Assembly (NCBI GenBank): GCA_964513275.1
Contig: CAZELN010000030.1
Span: 1-9,286 of the forward strand
Direction of reading: 5' to 3'
DNA length: 9,286 nt
Origin: UBA12478 sp964513275
GTDB lineage: Bacteria > Patescibacteriota > Patescibacteriia > UBA9934 > GWF2-40-263
In this document: positions 1 through 6,374 of the stretch, piece by piece
How the letters are laid out: each line of letters begins with the position of its first letter
How positions within the stretch are numbered: position 1 is the first letter of the stretch
The notes under the pieces: model-generated
Seen by the model: only the letters and a program-made list of their open reading frames with translations
Told to the model about the DNA's origin: nothing
Database searches by the model: none
Program-made: the position numbers and the translations under genes

Positions 1-8
1 AGTTTAGC

Positions 9-35
9 AAAAAGTCCGGAGCTTAGCTCCGGACT
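9..35 (-). terminator. Intrinsic-terminator-like hairpin, minus-strand polarity
   Basis: A perfect 10-bp stem, AGTCCGGAGC (13-22) against GCTCCGGACT (26-35), closes a 3-nt loop. Read on the minus strand it is followed by five T residues (13 to 9), the layout of a rho-independent terminator. On the plus strand it is followed by ACTACTTAA, which is a poor U tract. No minus-strand gene lies to its right, so it may instead end an unseen plus-strand gene to the left, or block antisense transcription from der. Confidence 0.5.
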
Positions 36-50
36 ACTTAAATGATATTT

Positions 51-80
51 TTGTCAATTTATCTACTTTTCCCGTAGAAT
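51..80 (+). promoter_or_regulatory. Promoter of the der-pth-dprA cluster, predicted leaderless
   Basis: TTGTCA (51-56) and TAGAAT (75-80) are separated by 18 nt and resemble sigma-70 -35 and -10 boxes. The der ATG begins only 8 nt after the -10 box, so the expected transcript start falls at about 87-89, on or next to the start codon. No Shine-Dalgarno sequence is present, which fits a leaderless mRNA. Confidence 0.5.
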
Positions 81-88
81 AGCGTTAC

Positions 89-1453
89 ATGTCTCAACAC
101 CCACCTGTTGTCGCGCTTATCGGACGCACAAATGTCGGAAAATCAACGCTTTTCAATCGCCTCCTGGAAACCCAGAAGGCGCTTGTTTCGCCTGTGGCTG
201 GTACAACCCGAGACCGCAATGAAGGCGATTGTCTGTGGCGCGGACGCGTCATTCGTCTTGTCGACACTGGTGGCATGGACGTCAATCTACAAGACGAGAT
301 CGAGCGCAATATCTTGAAGCAAGCGCAGTACGCGATTGATCGCGCGGATCTCATTTTGTTCGTGGTCGATGCGAAAGTTGGAGCGATGCCGCAGGAAAAA
401 ATTCTCGCCTCGCGACTACGCAAGTCCGGCAAGCCTGTGATTGTCGTCGCCAACAAGGCGGAGAAAGTCGCGGAACGTTTAAGCGTGGAAAACGCGGAGT
501 GGAGATTTCAGGGTCTGTCCGAACCAATGGCTATTTCCGCGGTGCGTGGGACAGGTGTAGGAGATTTGTTGGATCATGTCTACGAGAAGCTCGAGGAGAT
601 CGGCAAACCCGCGACTGATCCCAAAGAAACGGAAGGGATCAAGGTGGCGGTGATTGGAAAACCCAACGTCGGCAAATCAACCCTCCTCAATGCGATCATC
701 GGGGAAGAGCGGTTCATTACCTCCGACGTGGCTCACACGACCCGCGAACCAAACGACATGCTCATCACGCGCGGTGACAAACGCTACATCTTCATCGACA
801 CCGCCGGCATGCGCAAGCAAGGAAAAGTAAACAAAGCTGGAGGACTCGAAAAAGAAGCCGTGCGTCGCAACGAACACATCGTGAAGATTGCCGACGTGAC
901 GATTCTTGTCGTCGACGCAAGTGAACCGCTGGGCGCACAAGAAAAAACGCTTGCGGGATTCTTGAAGCATTCCGGCTCGGCCGTGATCGTGGTCGCCAAC
1001 AAGTGGGATCTTATCGAAGGCAAGCAGACCAACACGATCAATCGCTTCCGTGAGTACATCGCCGGCACGATCCCCTTCCTTGCCTGGGCGCCCGTGTTGT
1101 TCATCTCGGCCAAGACCAAACAGCGCGTGCAAACCCTCTTTGATGAAATCAATCGCGTGGTCGCCAATCGCTCCATAAAAATTTCCGACCAAGACCTCGC
1201 AGGTTTCCTGAAAGATGCCCAGACCAAACACGCACCCATGAAAGGCGCGGGACAAAGCGTGCCCAAGCTCTTGGGATTCAAACAAACGAAGAGCGAGCCG
1301 CCCGAGTTTGACCTCATCATGAAAGCCAAACGCACAGACGCGCTCTCCGTCGCCTACATCCGTTTCCTGGAAAACCGCCTGCGAGAAAAATTCAATCTCG
1401 TCGGGACTCCCCTTCGAATCAACATTCGCATCGCAAGAGCTGTATCCAAATAG
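89..1453 (+). CDS. der: Ribosome biogenesis GTPase Der (EngA)
   Basis: Der is an essential cytoplasmic GTPase with two tandem G domains that acts in maturation of the 50S ribosomal subunit. G domain 1 shows the P-loop GRTNVGKST (residues 12-20), DTGG (59-62) and a G4 motif at 122-125 that reads NKAE rather than NKxD. G domain 2 shows GKPNVGKST (190-198), TTRE (217-220), DTAG (237-240), NKWD (304-307) and SAK (340-342). Residues from about 355 to the end form the KH-like RNA-binding domain, with the GTPLRI signature at 439-444. The length of 454 aa is normal for the family. The ATG lies 8 nt behind a -10 box and has no ribosome binding site. It is the first gene of a compact cluster and ends 1 nt before pth. 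The D-to-E change in G4 of domain 1 is the only odd feature; the identification is secure. Confidence 0.97.
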   Translation: MSQHPPVVALIGRTNVGKSTLFNRLLETQKALVSPVAGTTRDRNEGDCLWRGRVIRLVDTGGMDVNLQDEIERNILKQAQYAIDRADLILFVVDAKVGAMPQEKILASRLRKSGKPVIVVANKAEKVAERLSVENAEWRFQGLSEPMAISAVRGTGVGDLLDHVYEKLEEIGKPATDPKETEGIKVAVIGKPNVGKSTLLNAIIGEERFITSDVAHTTREPNDMLITRGDKRYIFIDTAGMRKQGKVNKAGGLEKEAVRRNEHIVKIADVTILVVDASEPLGAQEKTLAGFLKHSGSAVIVVANKWDLIEGKQTNTINRFREYIAGTIPFLAWAPVLFISAKTKQRVQTLFDEINRVVANRSIKISDQDLAGFLKDAQTKHAPMKGAGQSVPKLLGFKQTKSEPPEFDLIMKAKRTDALSVAYIRFLENRLREKFNLVGTPLRINIRIARAVSK

Positions 1454-1454
1454 T

Positions 1455-2027
1455 ATGAAAGCCATCATCGGCCTTGGGAATCCTGGCAAAGAATACGAGC
1501 GCACACGCCACAACGTGGGATTTTTGGTATTGGACGAACTTGTCAAACGCTACGACAGTACGTTCACGACGAAGCGTTCGCTTGAAGCAGAGATCGCCGA
1601 GGCGATGATAGAAGGAGAGCGAGTGCTATTGGTGAAACCACAAACCTTCATGAACGCAAGCAGCCGAGCACTTAGCGCCGTTATGTCCAAGTATCCGCTC
1701 ACAATCAACGATGTTCTGGTTGTCTACGACGATGCCGACCTCCCGTTTGGAGACGTTCGCTACAAAGAAAGTGGAAGTAGTGCTGGCCATCGTGGCATGG
1801 AGTCGATTATTGAATCTCTTCCAAAAGGAACCGCTGTGGCACGCATTCGCGTCGGGATTGGTCGACCGTCACATCCTGACATTGCATTGGATGAATTTGT
1901 GTTAGGAAGGTGGTCAGCTGATGAAGAAAAACAATTGCCTCTCGTCATTGCGAGCGCCAGCGAAGCAATCCTTCGAAAGATTGCTTCGTCGCCTTCGGCT
2001 TCTCGCAATGACGAGGAGTCACTATGA
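1455..2027 (+). CDS. pth: Peptidyl-tRNA hydrolase, C-terminus made by a palindromic repeat
   Basis: Pth cleaves the ester bond of peptidyl-tRNAs that drop off the ribosome and so recycles tRNA. Landmarks are GLGNPG with Asn9, TRHNVGF with the catalytic His19, KPQTFMN with Asn67, and DDADLPFG, where Asp92 matches the catalytic Asp93 of E. coli. The usual GGHNG segment reads AGHRG (110-114), so the position of E. coli Asn114 is Arg113. The length of 190 aa is normal. It starts 1 nt after the der stop with no ribosome binding site, which suggests coupled translation, and its TGA overlaps the dprA ATG. From residue 163 to near the end the protein is encoded by a palindromic repeat (1941-2015). 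The family's C-terminal helix is therefore replaced by, or has evolved from, repeat-derived sequence that reads IASSPSASRNDEESL at the end. The catalytic core is intact, so the enzyme is probably functional. Confidence 0.95.
   Translation: MKAIIGLGNPGKEYERTRHNVGFLVLDELVKRYDSTFTTKRSLEAEIAEAMIEGERVLLVKPQTFMNASSRALSAVMSKYPLTINDVLVVYDDADLPFGDVRYKESGSSAGHRGMESIIESLPKGTAVARIRVGIGRPSHPDIALDEFVLGRWSADEEKQLPLVIASASEAILRKIASSPSASRNDEESL
1941..2015. repeat. 75-nt palindromic interspersed repeat inside pth
   Basis: Outer arms CTCGTCATTGCGAG (1941-1954) and CTCGCAATGACGAG (2002-2015) are exact 14-nt reverse complements. Inner arms CGAAGCAATC (1961-1970) and GATTGCTTCG (1979-1988) are exact 10-nt reverse complements around an 8-nt loop. 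The part between the arms on the right is GCCTTCGGC-like. From memory, the TCATTGCGAG...GAAGCAATC core resembles a palindrome family dispersed in many unrelated bacterial genomes, but I could not search for it. It is in frame with pth, stops 8 nt before the dprA ATG, and its right edge forms part of the GAGGAG ribosome binding site. Confidence 0.85.
2013..2018 (+). promoter_or_regulatory. Ribosome binding site of dprA
   Basis: GAGGAG lies 5 nt before the ATG at 2024. It is the only clear Shine-Dalgarno sequence I see ahead of a gene here. Its first three bases belong to the right arm of the palindromic repeat, so a folded repeat in the mRNA could partly mask it and tie dprA translation to ribosomes finishing pth. 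Confidence 0.55.
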
Positions 2028-3106
2028 CCGAATCTGATCGTCCCTACTGGGTCGCGCTCACGGCGTTCCAGCCATTTGGCCCGGTTCGCATGGCACGACT
2101 GGCTCGGCGATTCCCCAGCATGGAACGCGCGTTTGGAGCCAGCGCGATTGAGCTCGTCGAGGCAGGAATCGAACCAGACATCGCCAGTCGATTCTTGCAA
2201 GAGCGCATCCACATTGAACCTGAGATACTTTTTCGCGAACTGGAAATTCGTGGAGTGAACACGGTAACGATAAAAGATGAAATTTACCCGCCGCTCCTCA
2301 AACAAATGTACGACCCACCCGCCGTGTTGTTTGTGCGCGGCGTACTCCCCGATCCCAACCGCAAACATCTCGCGGTTGTCGGCTCACGACAAGCATCGTC
2401 CTATGGGTTACGTGTAACGGACGAGTTGATCCAACCCGTCGCGCGTGCCGGTGTGGTGATCGTGAGTGGTCTGGCGTACGGCATCGATGCGACCGCGCAC
2501 GACGCCGCTTTGCGAGCCGACGGAACAACACTCGCGGTTCTGGGCTCAGGTGTGGATCACGAGAGTATCTATCCCTCAAACAATCGTGCGCTCGCGTCCC
2601 GTATCCTCGCCCAGGGCGGAGCCTTAATTTCTGAACTCCCATTACACACTCCACCCTTGAAGCAACACTTTCCTATGCGGAACCGCATCATTGCCGGATT
2701 GTGCCACGGTACCCTGGTTGTGGAAGCGGGGATCAAGTCTGGTTCGCTCATCACGGCGCGATCAGCCATGGACAGTAACCGTGATGTCTACGCTGTACCC
2801 GGTCCCATCCATTCCCCACTTTCGGAAGGTCCCCACGAACTCATCAAGAACGGCGCCACGCCCGTCACCAAGCCCGAGGACATCTTTGGTATCGAGCCGA
2901 TGCCTGCTCCCGTGAGTGCGTACCAGCCAGCAAACGAGGAAGAGACGCTCATCTGGTCCCGTCTGTCACGAACTCCGATTCATGTGGACGAGATCATCCG
3001 TTCAACTCAGCTCCCGACTTCCAAGCTCATGAGCACGCTCACACTCATGGAAATGAAGAACGCCATCCGCCACGAAGGCGGACAGTTTTATACGCGTCAC
3101 GCTTGA
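2024..3106 (+). CDS. dprA: DNA-processing protein DprA
   Basis: DprA binds incoming single-stranded DNA during natural transformation and loads RecA on it; it acts in the cytoplasm. Residues about 1-80 form the SAM/helix-hairpin-helix-like N-terminal part. The Rossmann-like core runs from about 85 to 290, with GSRQAS (120-125), SGLAYGIDATAH (148-159), FPMRNRIIAGL (216-226), VVEAGIKSGSLITA (232-245) and VYAVPG (255-260). A C-terminal winged-helix domain (about 303-355, the DML1-like domain of the family) is present. At 360 aa it is full length. The ATG overlaps the pth stop as ATGA and has a GAGGAG ribosome binding site, so translation is probably coupled. CPR bacteria are often thought to import DNA, and dprA fits that idea, although no com genes are in the window. 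Identification is secure. Confidence 0.96.
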   Translation: MTESDRPYWVALTAFQPFGPVRMARLARRFPSMERAFGASAIELVEAGIEPDIASRFLQERIHIEPEILFRELEIRGVNTVTIKDEIYPPLLKQMYDPPAVLFVRGVLPDPNRKHLAVVGSRQASSYGLRVTDELIQPVARAGVVIVSGLAYGIDATAHDAALRADGTTLAVLGSGVDHESIYPSNNRALASRILAQGGALISELPLHTPPLKQHFPMRNRIIAGLCHGTLVVEAGIKSGSLITARSAMDSNRDVYAVPGPIHSPLSEGPHELIKNGATPVTKPEDIFGIEPMPAPVSAYQPANEEETLIWSRLSRTPIHVDEIIRSTQLPTSKLMSTLTLMEMKNAIRHEGGQFYTRHA

Positions 3107-3132
3107 CGAATTTTCTTAGAACCCTTACTAAT
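3103..3132 (+). promoter_or_regulatory. Possible topA promoter over the dprA stop codon
   Basis: TTGACG (3103-3108) overlaps the dprA TGA and is a good -35 match. Candidate -10 boxes are weak: TACTAA (3126-3131) at 17-nt spacing, which would place the transcript start near the second ATG at 3140, or TAGAAC (3117-3122), which lies 8 nt before the first ATG, as in der, but lacks a good -35. The evidence is suggestive only; topA may simply be read through from dprA. Confidence 0.3.
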
Positions 3133-5455
3133 GGAAGCCATGTCGCACCAACTTCTCATCGTCGAGTCACCGACGAAAGCAAAAACCATTTCAAAATACT
3201 TAGGTTCGGACTACAAAGTCCTTTCCTCTTTTGGTCACATTCGTGACCTGCCTAAAAGCAAACTCGGCGTGGACTTGGAGAACCATTTTGAGCCGACGTA
3301 CACCATTCCCACCAAGAGTAAGAAAGCTGTGACCGAACTCAAGGCCGCGGCGAAAAACGCAGACATGGTCTACCTGGCGACGGACGAAGACCGCGAAGGA
3401 GAAGCCATTGCCTGGCATATCATGGAGGCGCTCAAACTCAAACCCGAGAACACACGCCGTATTACCTTTCATGAAATTACCCGCTCGGCCGTGGAGGAAG
3501 CCGTTGCCCACCCTCGTGACATCGATCAAAACCTTGTGAATGCCCAGCAGACGCGACGTATTTTAGACCGTCTTGTCGGCTACGAACTCTCGCCATTCCT
3601 CTGGCAAAAAATTCGCTACGGACTTTCCGCTGGTCGCGTGCAGTCTGTGGCCATGCGCCTCGTCGTCGAACGAGAACGCGAACGTCGTGCATTTAACATC
3701 GAGGAGTACTGGACCATCGACGCAGAATTCCCCGCCAAAGGCGGATACGCCTCTGGCGGAGAAAAATCAGCCATCACCTTTCCTGCAAAGCTCACGGAGG
3801 TCGATGGCAAAAAAATCGACAAGCTTGATATCAAAGGAGAAGGCGACGCAAAGAAGCTCGTCGAGAGTCTTGCGGGAGCGCCTGCATCCGTGACAGCGGT
3901 CGAGAAAAAACTCGTGAAGAAAGCTCCGCCCACGCCGTTGACAACTTCCACGCTCCAAATCGACGCCAACACCAAACTGGGATTTAGTTCCAAGGCTACG
4001 ATGAAGCTTGCCCAGGACCTCTACGAAACCGGTCGCATCACCTACATGCGTACGGACTCGATGAACTTGGCCGAAAAATTCCTCGATGAAGCCCAGACCT
4101 ATATAAGCACGACGTTTGGTGAGAAGTACGCGGAAGGCGCACGACGTTTTAAAACCAACAAGAAAGGCGCACAGGAAGCGCACGAAGCCATCCGTCCAAC
4201 AGAAGTCACGGCGACTCCTGACTCGCTGCGTTCCGCGCTTGAACCTCGCGCGTGGAAACTCTATAGCCTCATTTGGAGTCGAACGGTTGCTTCGCAACTC
4301 CCCTCCGCCCAACTCAACCGAACGACCGTCGACATCCAGGCGAAGAACTGTCTCTTCCGCGCCTCTGGCTCTTCCGTTGCCTTTCCAGGTTTCATGAAGG
4401 TCTACCAGTCGGCGAAGGAAAAAATTCTCCCCGAGCTTGCCCAGGGCGATGCGGTCGCGACAAAATCGATCCTTCCCTCTCAACATTTCACCGAACCTCT
4501 AGCACGCTATTCAGATGCGACCCTCGTGAAAGCGCTTGAAGAATTCGGTATTGGCCGACCTTCCACCTACGCCCCAACCATCTCAACGATCATCGACCGC
4601 GGCTACGTGGAGCGCGACGAAAACAAAAAACTCACGCCCACCGACATCGCCTTGATCGTGAACGATGTGCTGGTAGGCCACTTCCCGCAGATCGTCGACT
4701 ACGAGTTCACCGCGACGATGGAAAACACACTCGACGAAATCGCGGAAGGAAAAGTTGAATGGGTGCCTACACTCGAGGCGTTCTACGGACCGTTTCACAA
4801 GAACCTTGAAACAAAAACAAAGGAACTTGACCGTGCAGACATCATGCCTGACCGCGTGTTGGGAACAGATCCAACATCAGGTCTCCCTGTCATTCTGAAG
4901 ACCGGACGCTTCGGCGGATTTGTTCAAGTCGGCGAGTACAGCAAAGAGGATAAGAAGGCGGGAAAACCAAAACCCAAGAGCGCGTCACTTCTCAAAGGCA
5001 TGAACGTCGAATCCGTGACGCTTGAGCAAGCATGGCAATGTCTTTCCCTTCCCCGGGACGTAGGCACGATGGAGAACGGTGAAAAAATCGTTACGGCCGT
5101 GGGGCGTTTTGGCCCTTACGTGAAGGCGGGCGACGTCTACGCTAGCATCAAGGAGCCGCTTGATCCCCTAACCATCGACGAGATTAACGCGCGAACGCTG
5201 TTGAAAGAGTCGGCGGAACTCAAAAAGAAAATGCTGACTCCTATTGCTGAGTTTGGAACGGACCCTTCAAGTGGCGGAGAAATTCTTCTCAAGCACGGAC
5301 GCTTCGGTCCCTATCTCACAGACGGAACGACGAACGCGTCACTAGGCAAAAAGCGTAACCCAGCCGAAGTCACGCATGAGTCAGCGATCGAGATTCTGGA
5401 AAAGAAACGCGCACTCGAGGCCAAGAAAGGAAAATTCAAACCACGAAGAGCATAA
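3131..5455 (+). CDS. topA: DNA topoisomerase I (type IA), without zinc fingers
   Basis: Topoisomerase I relaxes negative supercoils by passing one strand through a transient break. The TOPRIM domain starts at LLIVESPTKAK with Glu12 and continues to DEDREGE (85-91), which binds Mg2+. QTRRILDRLVGY (140-151) and LSAGRVQSVAMR (165-176) are family signatures. The catalytic tyrosine is Tyr305 in GRITYMRTDS (301-310). After about residue 575 there are three topoisomerase C-terminal repeats, marked by GRFGGFVQVG (592-601), GRFGPYVKAGD (658-668) and GRFGPYLTDG (723-732). No CxxC pairs occur, so the zinc ribbons of E. coli TopA are absent. The end is Lys/Arg-rich. Start choice is open: ATG 3131 gives MEAMSHQ, and ATG 3140 gives MSHQLLIVESP, closer to homologues; neither has a ribosome binding site. 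It converges on the next gene at a shared terminator. Confidence 0.97.
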   Translation: MEAMSHQLLIVESPTKAKTISKYLGSDYKVLSSFGHIRDLPKSKLGVDLENHFEPTYTIPTKSKKAVTELKAAAKNADMVYLATDEDREGEAIAWHIMEALKLKPENTRRITFHEITRSAVEEAVAHPRDIDQNLVNAQQTRRILDRLVGYELSPFLWQKIRYGLSAGRVQSVAMRLVVERERERRAFNIEEYWTIDAEFPAKGGYASGGEKSAITFPAKLTEVDGKKIDKLDIKGEGDAKKLVESLAGAPASVTAVEKKLVKKAPPTPLTTSTLQIDANTKLGFSSKATMKLAQDLYETGRITYMRTDSMNLAEKFLDEAQTYISTTFGEKYAEGARRFKTNKKGAQEAHEAIRPTEVTATPDSLRSALEPRAWKLYSLIWSRTVASQLPSAQLNRTTVDIQAKNCLFRASGSSVAFPGFMKVYQSAKEKILPELAQGDAVATKSILPSQHFTEPLARYSDATLVKALEEFGIGRPSTYAPTISTIIDRGYVERDENKKLTPTDIALIVNDVLVGHFPQIVDYEFTATMENTLDEIAEGKVEWVPTLEAFYGPFHKNLETKTKELDRADIMPDRVLGTDPTSGLPVILKTGRFGGFVQVGEYSKEDKKAGKPKPKSASLLKGMNVESVTLEQAWQCLSLPRDVGTMENGEKIVTAVGRFGPYVKAGDVYASIKEPLDPLTIDEINARTLLKESAELKKKMLTPIAEFGTDPSSGGEILLKHGRFGPYLTDGTTNASLGKKRNPAEVTHESAIEILEKKRALEAKKGKFKPRRA

Positions 5456-5478
5456 AACGGGATTGACCCGTTTTATGC
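5450..5478. terminator. Bidirectional terminator shared by topA and the convergent gene
   Basis: The arms GCATAAAACGGG (5450-5461) and CCCGTTTTATGC (5467-5478) form a perfect 12-bp stem around ATTGA. Each strand has a GC core followed by TTTT, so it can act in both directions. The topA TAA (5453-5455) lies in the left arm and the minus-strand TAA (5475-5473) in the right arm, so both genes end GCA-TAA (Ala-stop) inside the stem. Confidence 0.75.
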
Positions 5479-6276
5479 TGCTTTTGGTTCTGCCGTTTTT
5501 GCCGGTTCTGGTTCTGATTTTGGCTCTTCAGACTTTGATGTGAACGTTTTTTCCTGTTCTTCAAATTCATCCTCCAAGACATCAGCCAATTCTTTCCCAA
5601 ACTTTTTCGTTAATTTTTCTTTACGCTTTTTCTTCTTTGCTGCGTCATCTAACTTCCTTTCAAATTTTGACTCCGTGTCGCGAAGTTCTTTTCGGAGCTT
5701 CTCTGCCAATTTCTTGCGATCCTCCGCGTTCTTTTTGAGATGCTCCGCAAGTGTGGTCTTGTCAAGACCCAGCCACTTTGATGTCTTGTCGCACAAGGTC
5801 GCAAGCGGATTAATAATCCACTTGAGAAACGGAATTTTTTTGCTGATCAACTTGTCGCCCAATCTATCCATGCCTCTGGCAATCCAATCCACTACTTTGA
5901 GCGATTTCCATCCAGTGGCTGAAGCGGTTTTATATCCCAAGTACGCCATGGCTCCCGCGAGTCCAGCGCCCTGCTCTAATATCGGACGATCTGCCCATTC
6001 CTTTTGTTCTTCCAGTGTAAGTCTGATAAGACCGCTCTCCGGCACGGTGTTTGTGTCAATGACACGAATGGGTTTGGGTCCGATCTCAACGGCCGGACGA
6101 TCGGCTACGGCTCTGGCTCGCGCGGCCTCAATCGCGGCTGTGTCGGGCTCTGAGGATCGGAGAGGTGGAGATCGCCCTTCAGGAGACTTTGATCTTTTGC
6201 CTCTGCGACGATCGGGAACAGAGGAAGAAACAGAAGTCGATTCCCGTTCAAGTGAACTTCGCGCTCTGATAGGCAT
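5473..6276 (-). CDS. Uncharacterised charged coiled-coil protein (267 aa)
   Basis: I do not recognise this protein. Residues 1-60 are low-complexity, rich in Arg, Ser and Pro (RRRGKRSKSPEGR) and probably disordered. Residues 61-100 look like a short linker. Residues 101-120 (start QGAGLAGAMAYLGY) are small and apolar, and 143-162 (IPFLKWIINPLATL) is amphipathic or weakly hydrophobic. These could touch a membrane, but neither is a clear transmembrane helix and there is no signal peptide. Residues 172-245 are dense in Lys, Glu and Arg with Leu at intervals (LAEHLKKNAEDRKKLAEKL), as in a long charged helix or coiled coil. The tail is Pro/Glu/Lys/Ala-rich. A matched -35/-10 promoter upstream and a shared terminator downstream support a real gene. 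The 249-aa plus-strand frame opposite it is a Ser/Phe-rich mirror of these Lys/Glu codons. Function is unknown; a scaffold or nucleic-acid- or envelope-associated role is speculation. Confidence 0.75.
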   Translation of the reverse strand: MPIRARSSLERESTSVSSSVPDRRRGKRSKSPEGRSPPLRSSEPDTAAIEAARARAVADRPAVEIGPKPIRVIDTNTVPESGLIRLTLEEQKEWADRPILEQGAGLAGAMAYLGYKTASATGWKSLKVVDWIARGMDRLGDKLISKKIPFLKWIINPLATLCDKTSKWLGLDKTTLAEHLKKNAEDRKKLAEKLRKELRDTESKFERKLDDAAKKKKRKEKLTKKFGKELADVLEDEFEEQEKTFTSKSEEPKSEPEPAKTAEPKAA

Positions 6277-6298
6277 AGAGGTAGATTGAATAAACTAA

Positions 6299-6327
6299 AA
6301 TATAGCAAAAAATTTCGCGATCGTCAA
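6299..6327 (-). promoter_or_regulatory. Promoter of the minus-strand uncharacterised gene
   Basis: On the minus strand, TTGACG (6327-6322) and TATATT (6304-6299) are separated by 17 nt, a close match to sigma-70 boxes. The expected start near 6292 leaves a leader of about 16 nt before the ATG at 6276, with no Shine-Dalgarno sequence. It is back to back with the rel promoter. Confidence 0.6.
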
Positions 6328-6338
6328 CGTGACTTCCC

Positions 6339-6367
6339 TTTACGCGGAGTTTCGCCCACGGTATCGT
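6339..6367 (+). promoter_or_regulatory. Probable rel promoter, predicted leaderless
   Basis: TTTACG (6339-6344) and TATCGT (6362-6367) are 17 nt apart. The rel ATG follows the -10 box after 7 nt, so the transcript would start at or within a base or two of the start codon. No ribosome binding site is present. The box matches are moderate. Confidence 0.4.
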
Positions 6368-6374
6368 AGAGTGC

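Noticed and set aside
677..1546. 289-codon open frame on the minus strand opposite der
   Set aside because: It is fully antisense to conserved Der motifs, crosses into pth, resembles no family and has no start signals; such frames arise from the codon bias of the real gene.
3767..4486. 239-codon minus-strand frame opposite topA
   Set aside because: It lies entirely within the conserved catalytic region of topoisomerase I and is composed of scrambled basic and cysteine-containing sequence without family resemblance.
5540..6289. 249-codon plus-strand frame rich in Ser and Phe
   Set aside because: It is the reverse-complement image of the Lys/Glu-rich minus-strand gene, which has a matched promoter and terminator; the Ser/Phe bias is what antisense of AAG/GAG codons gives.
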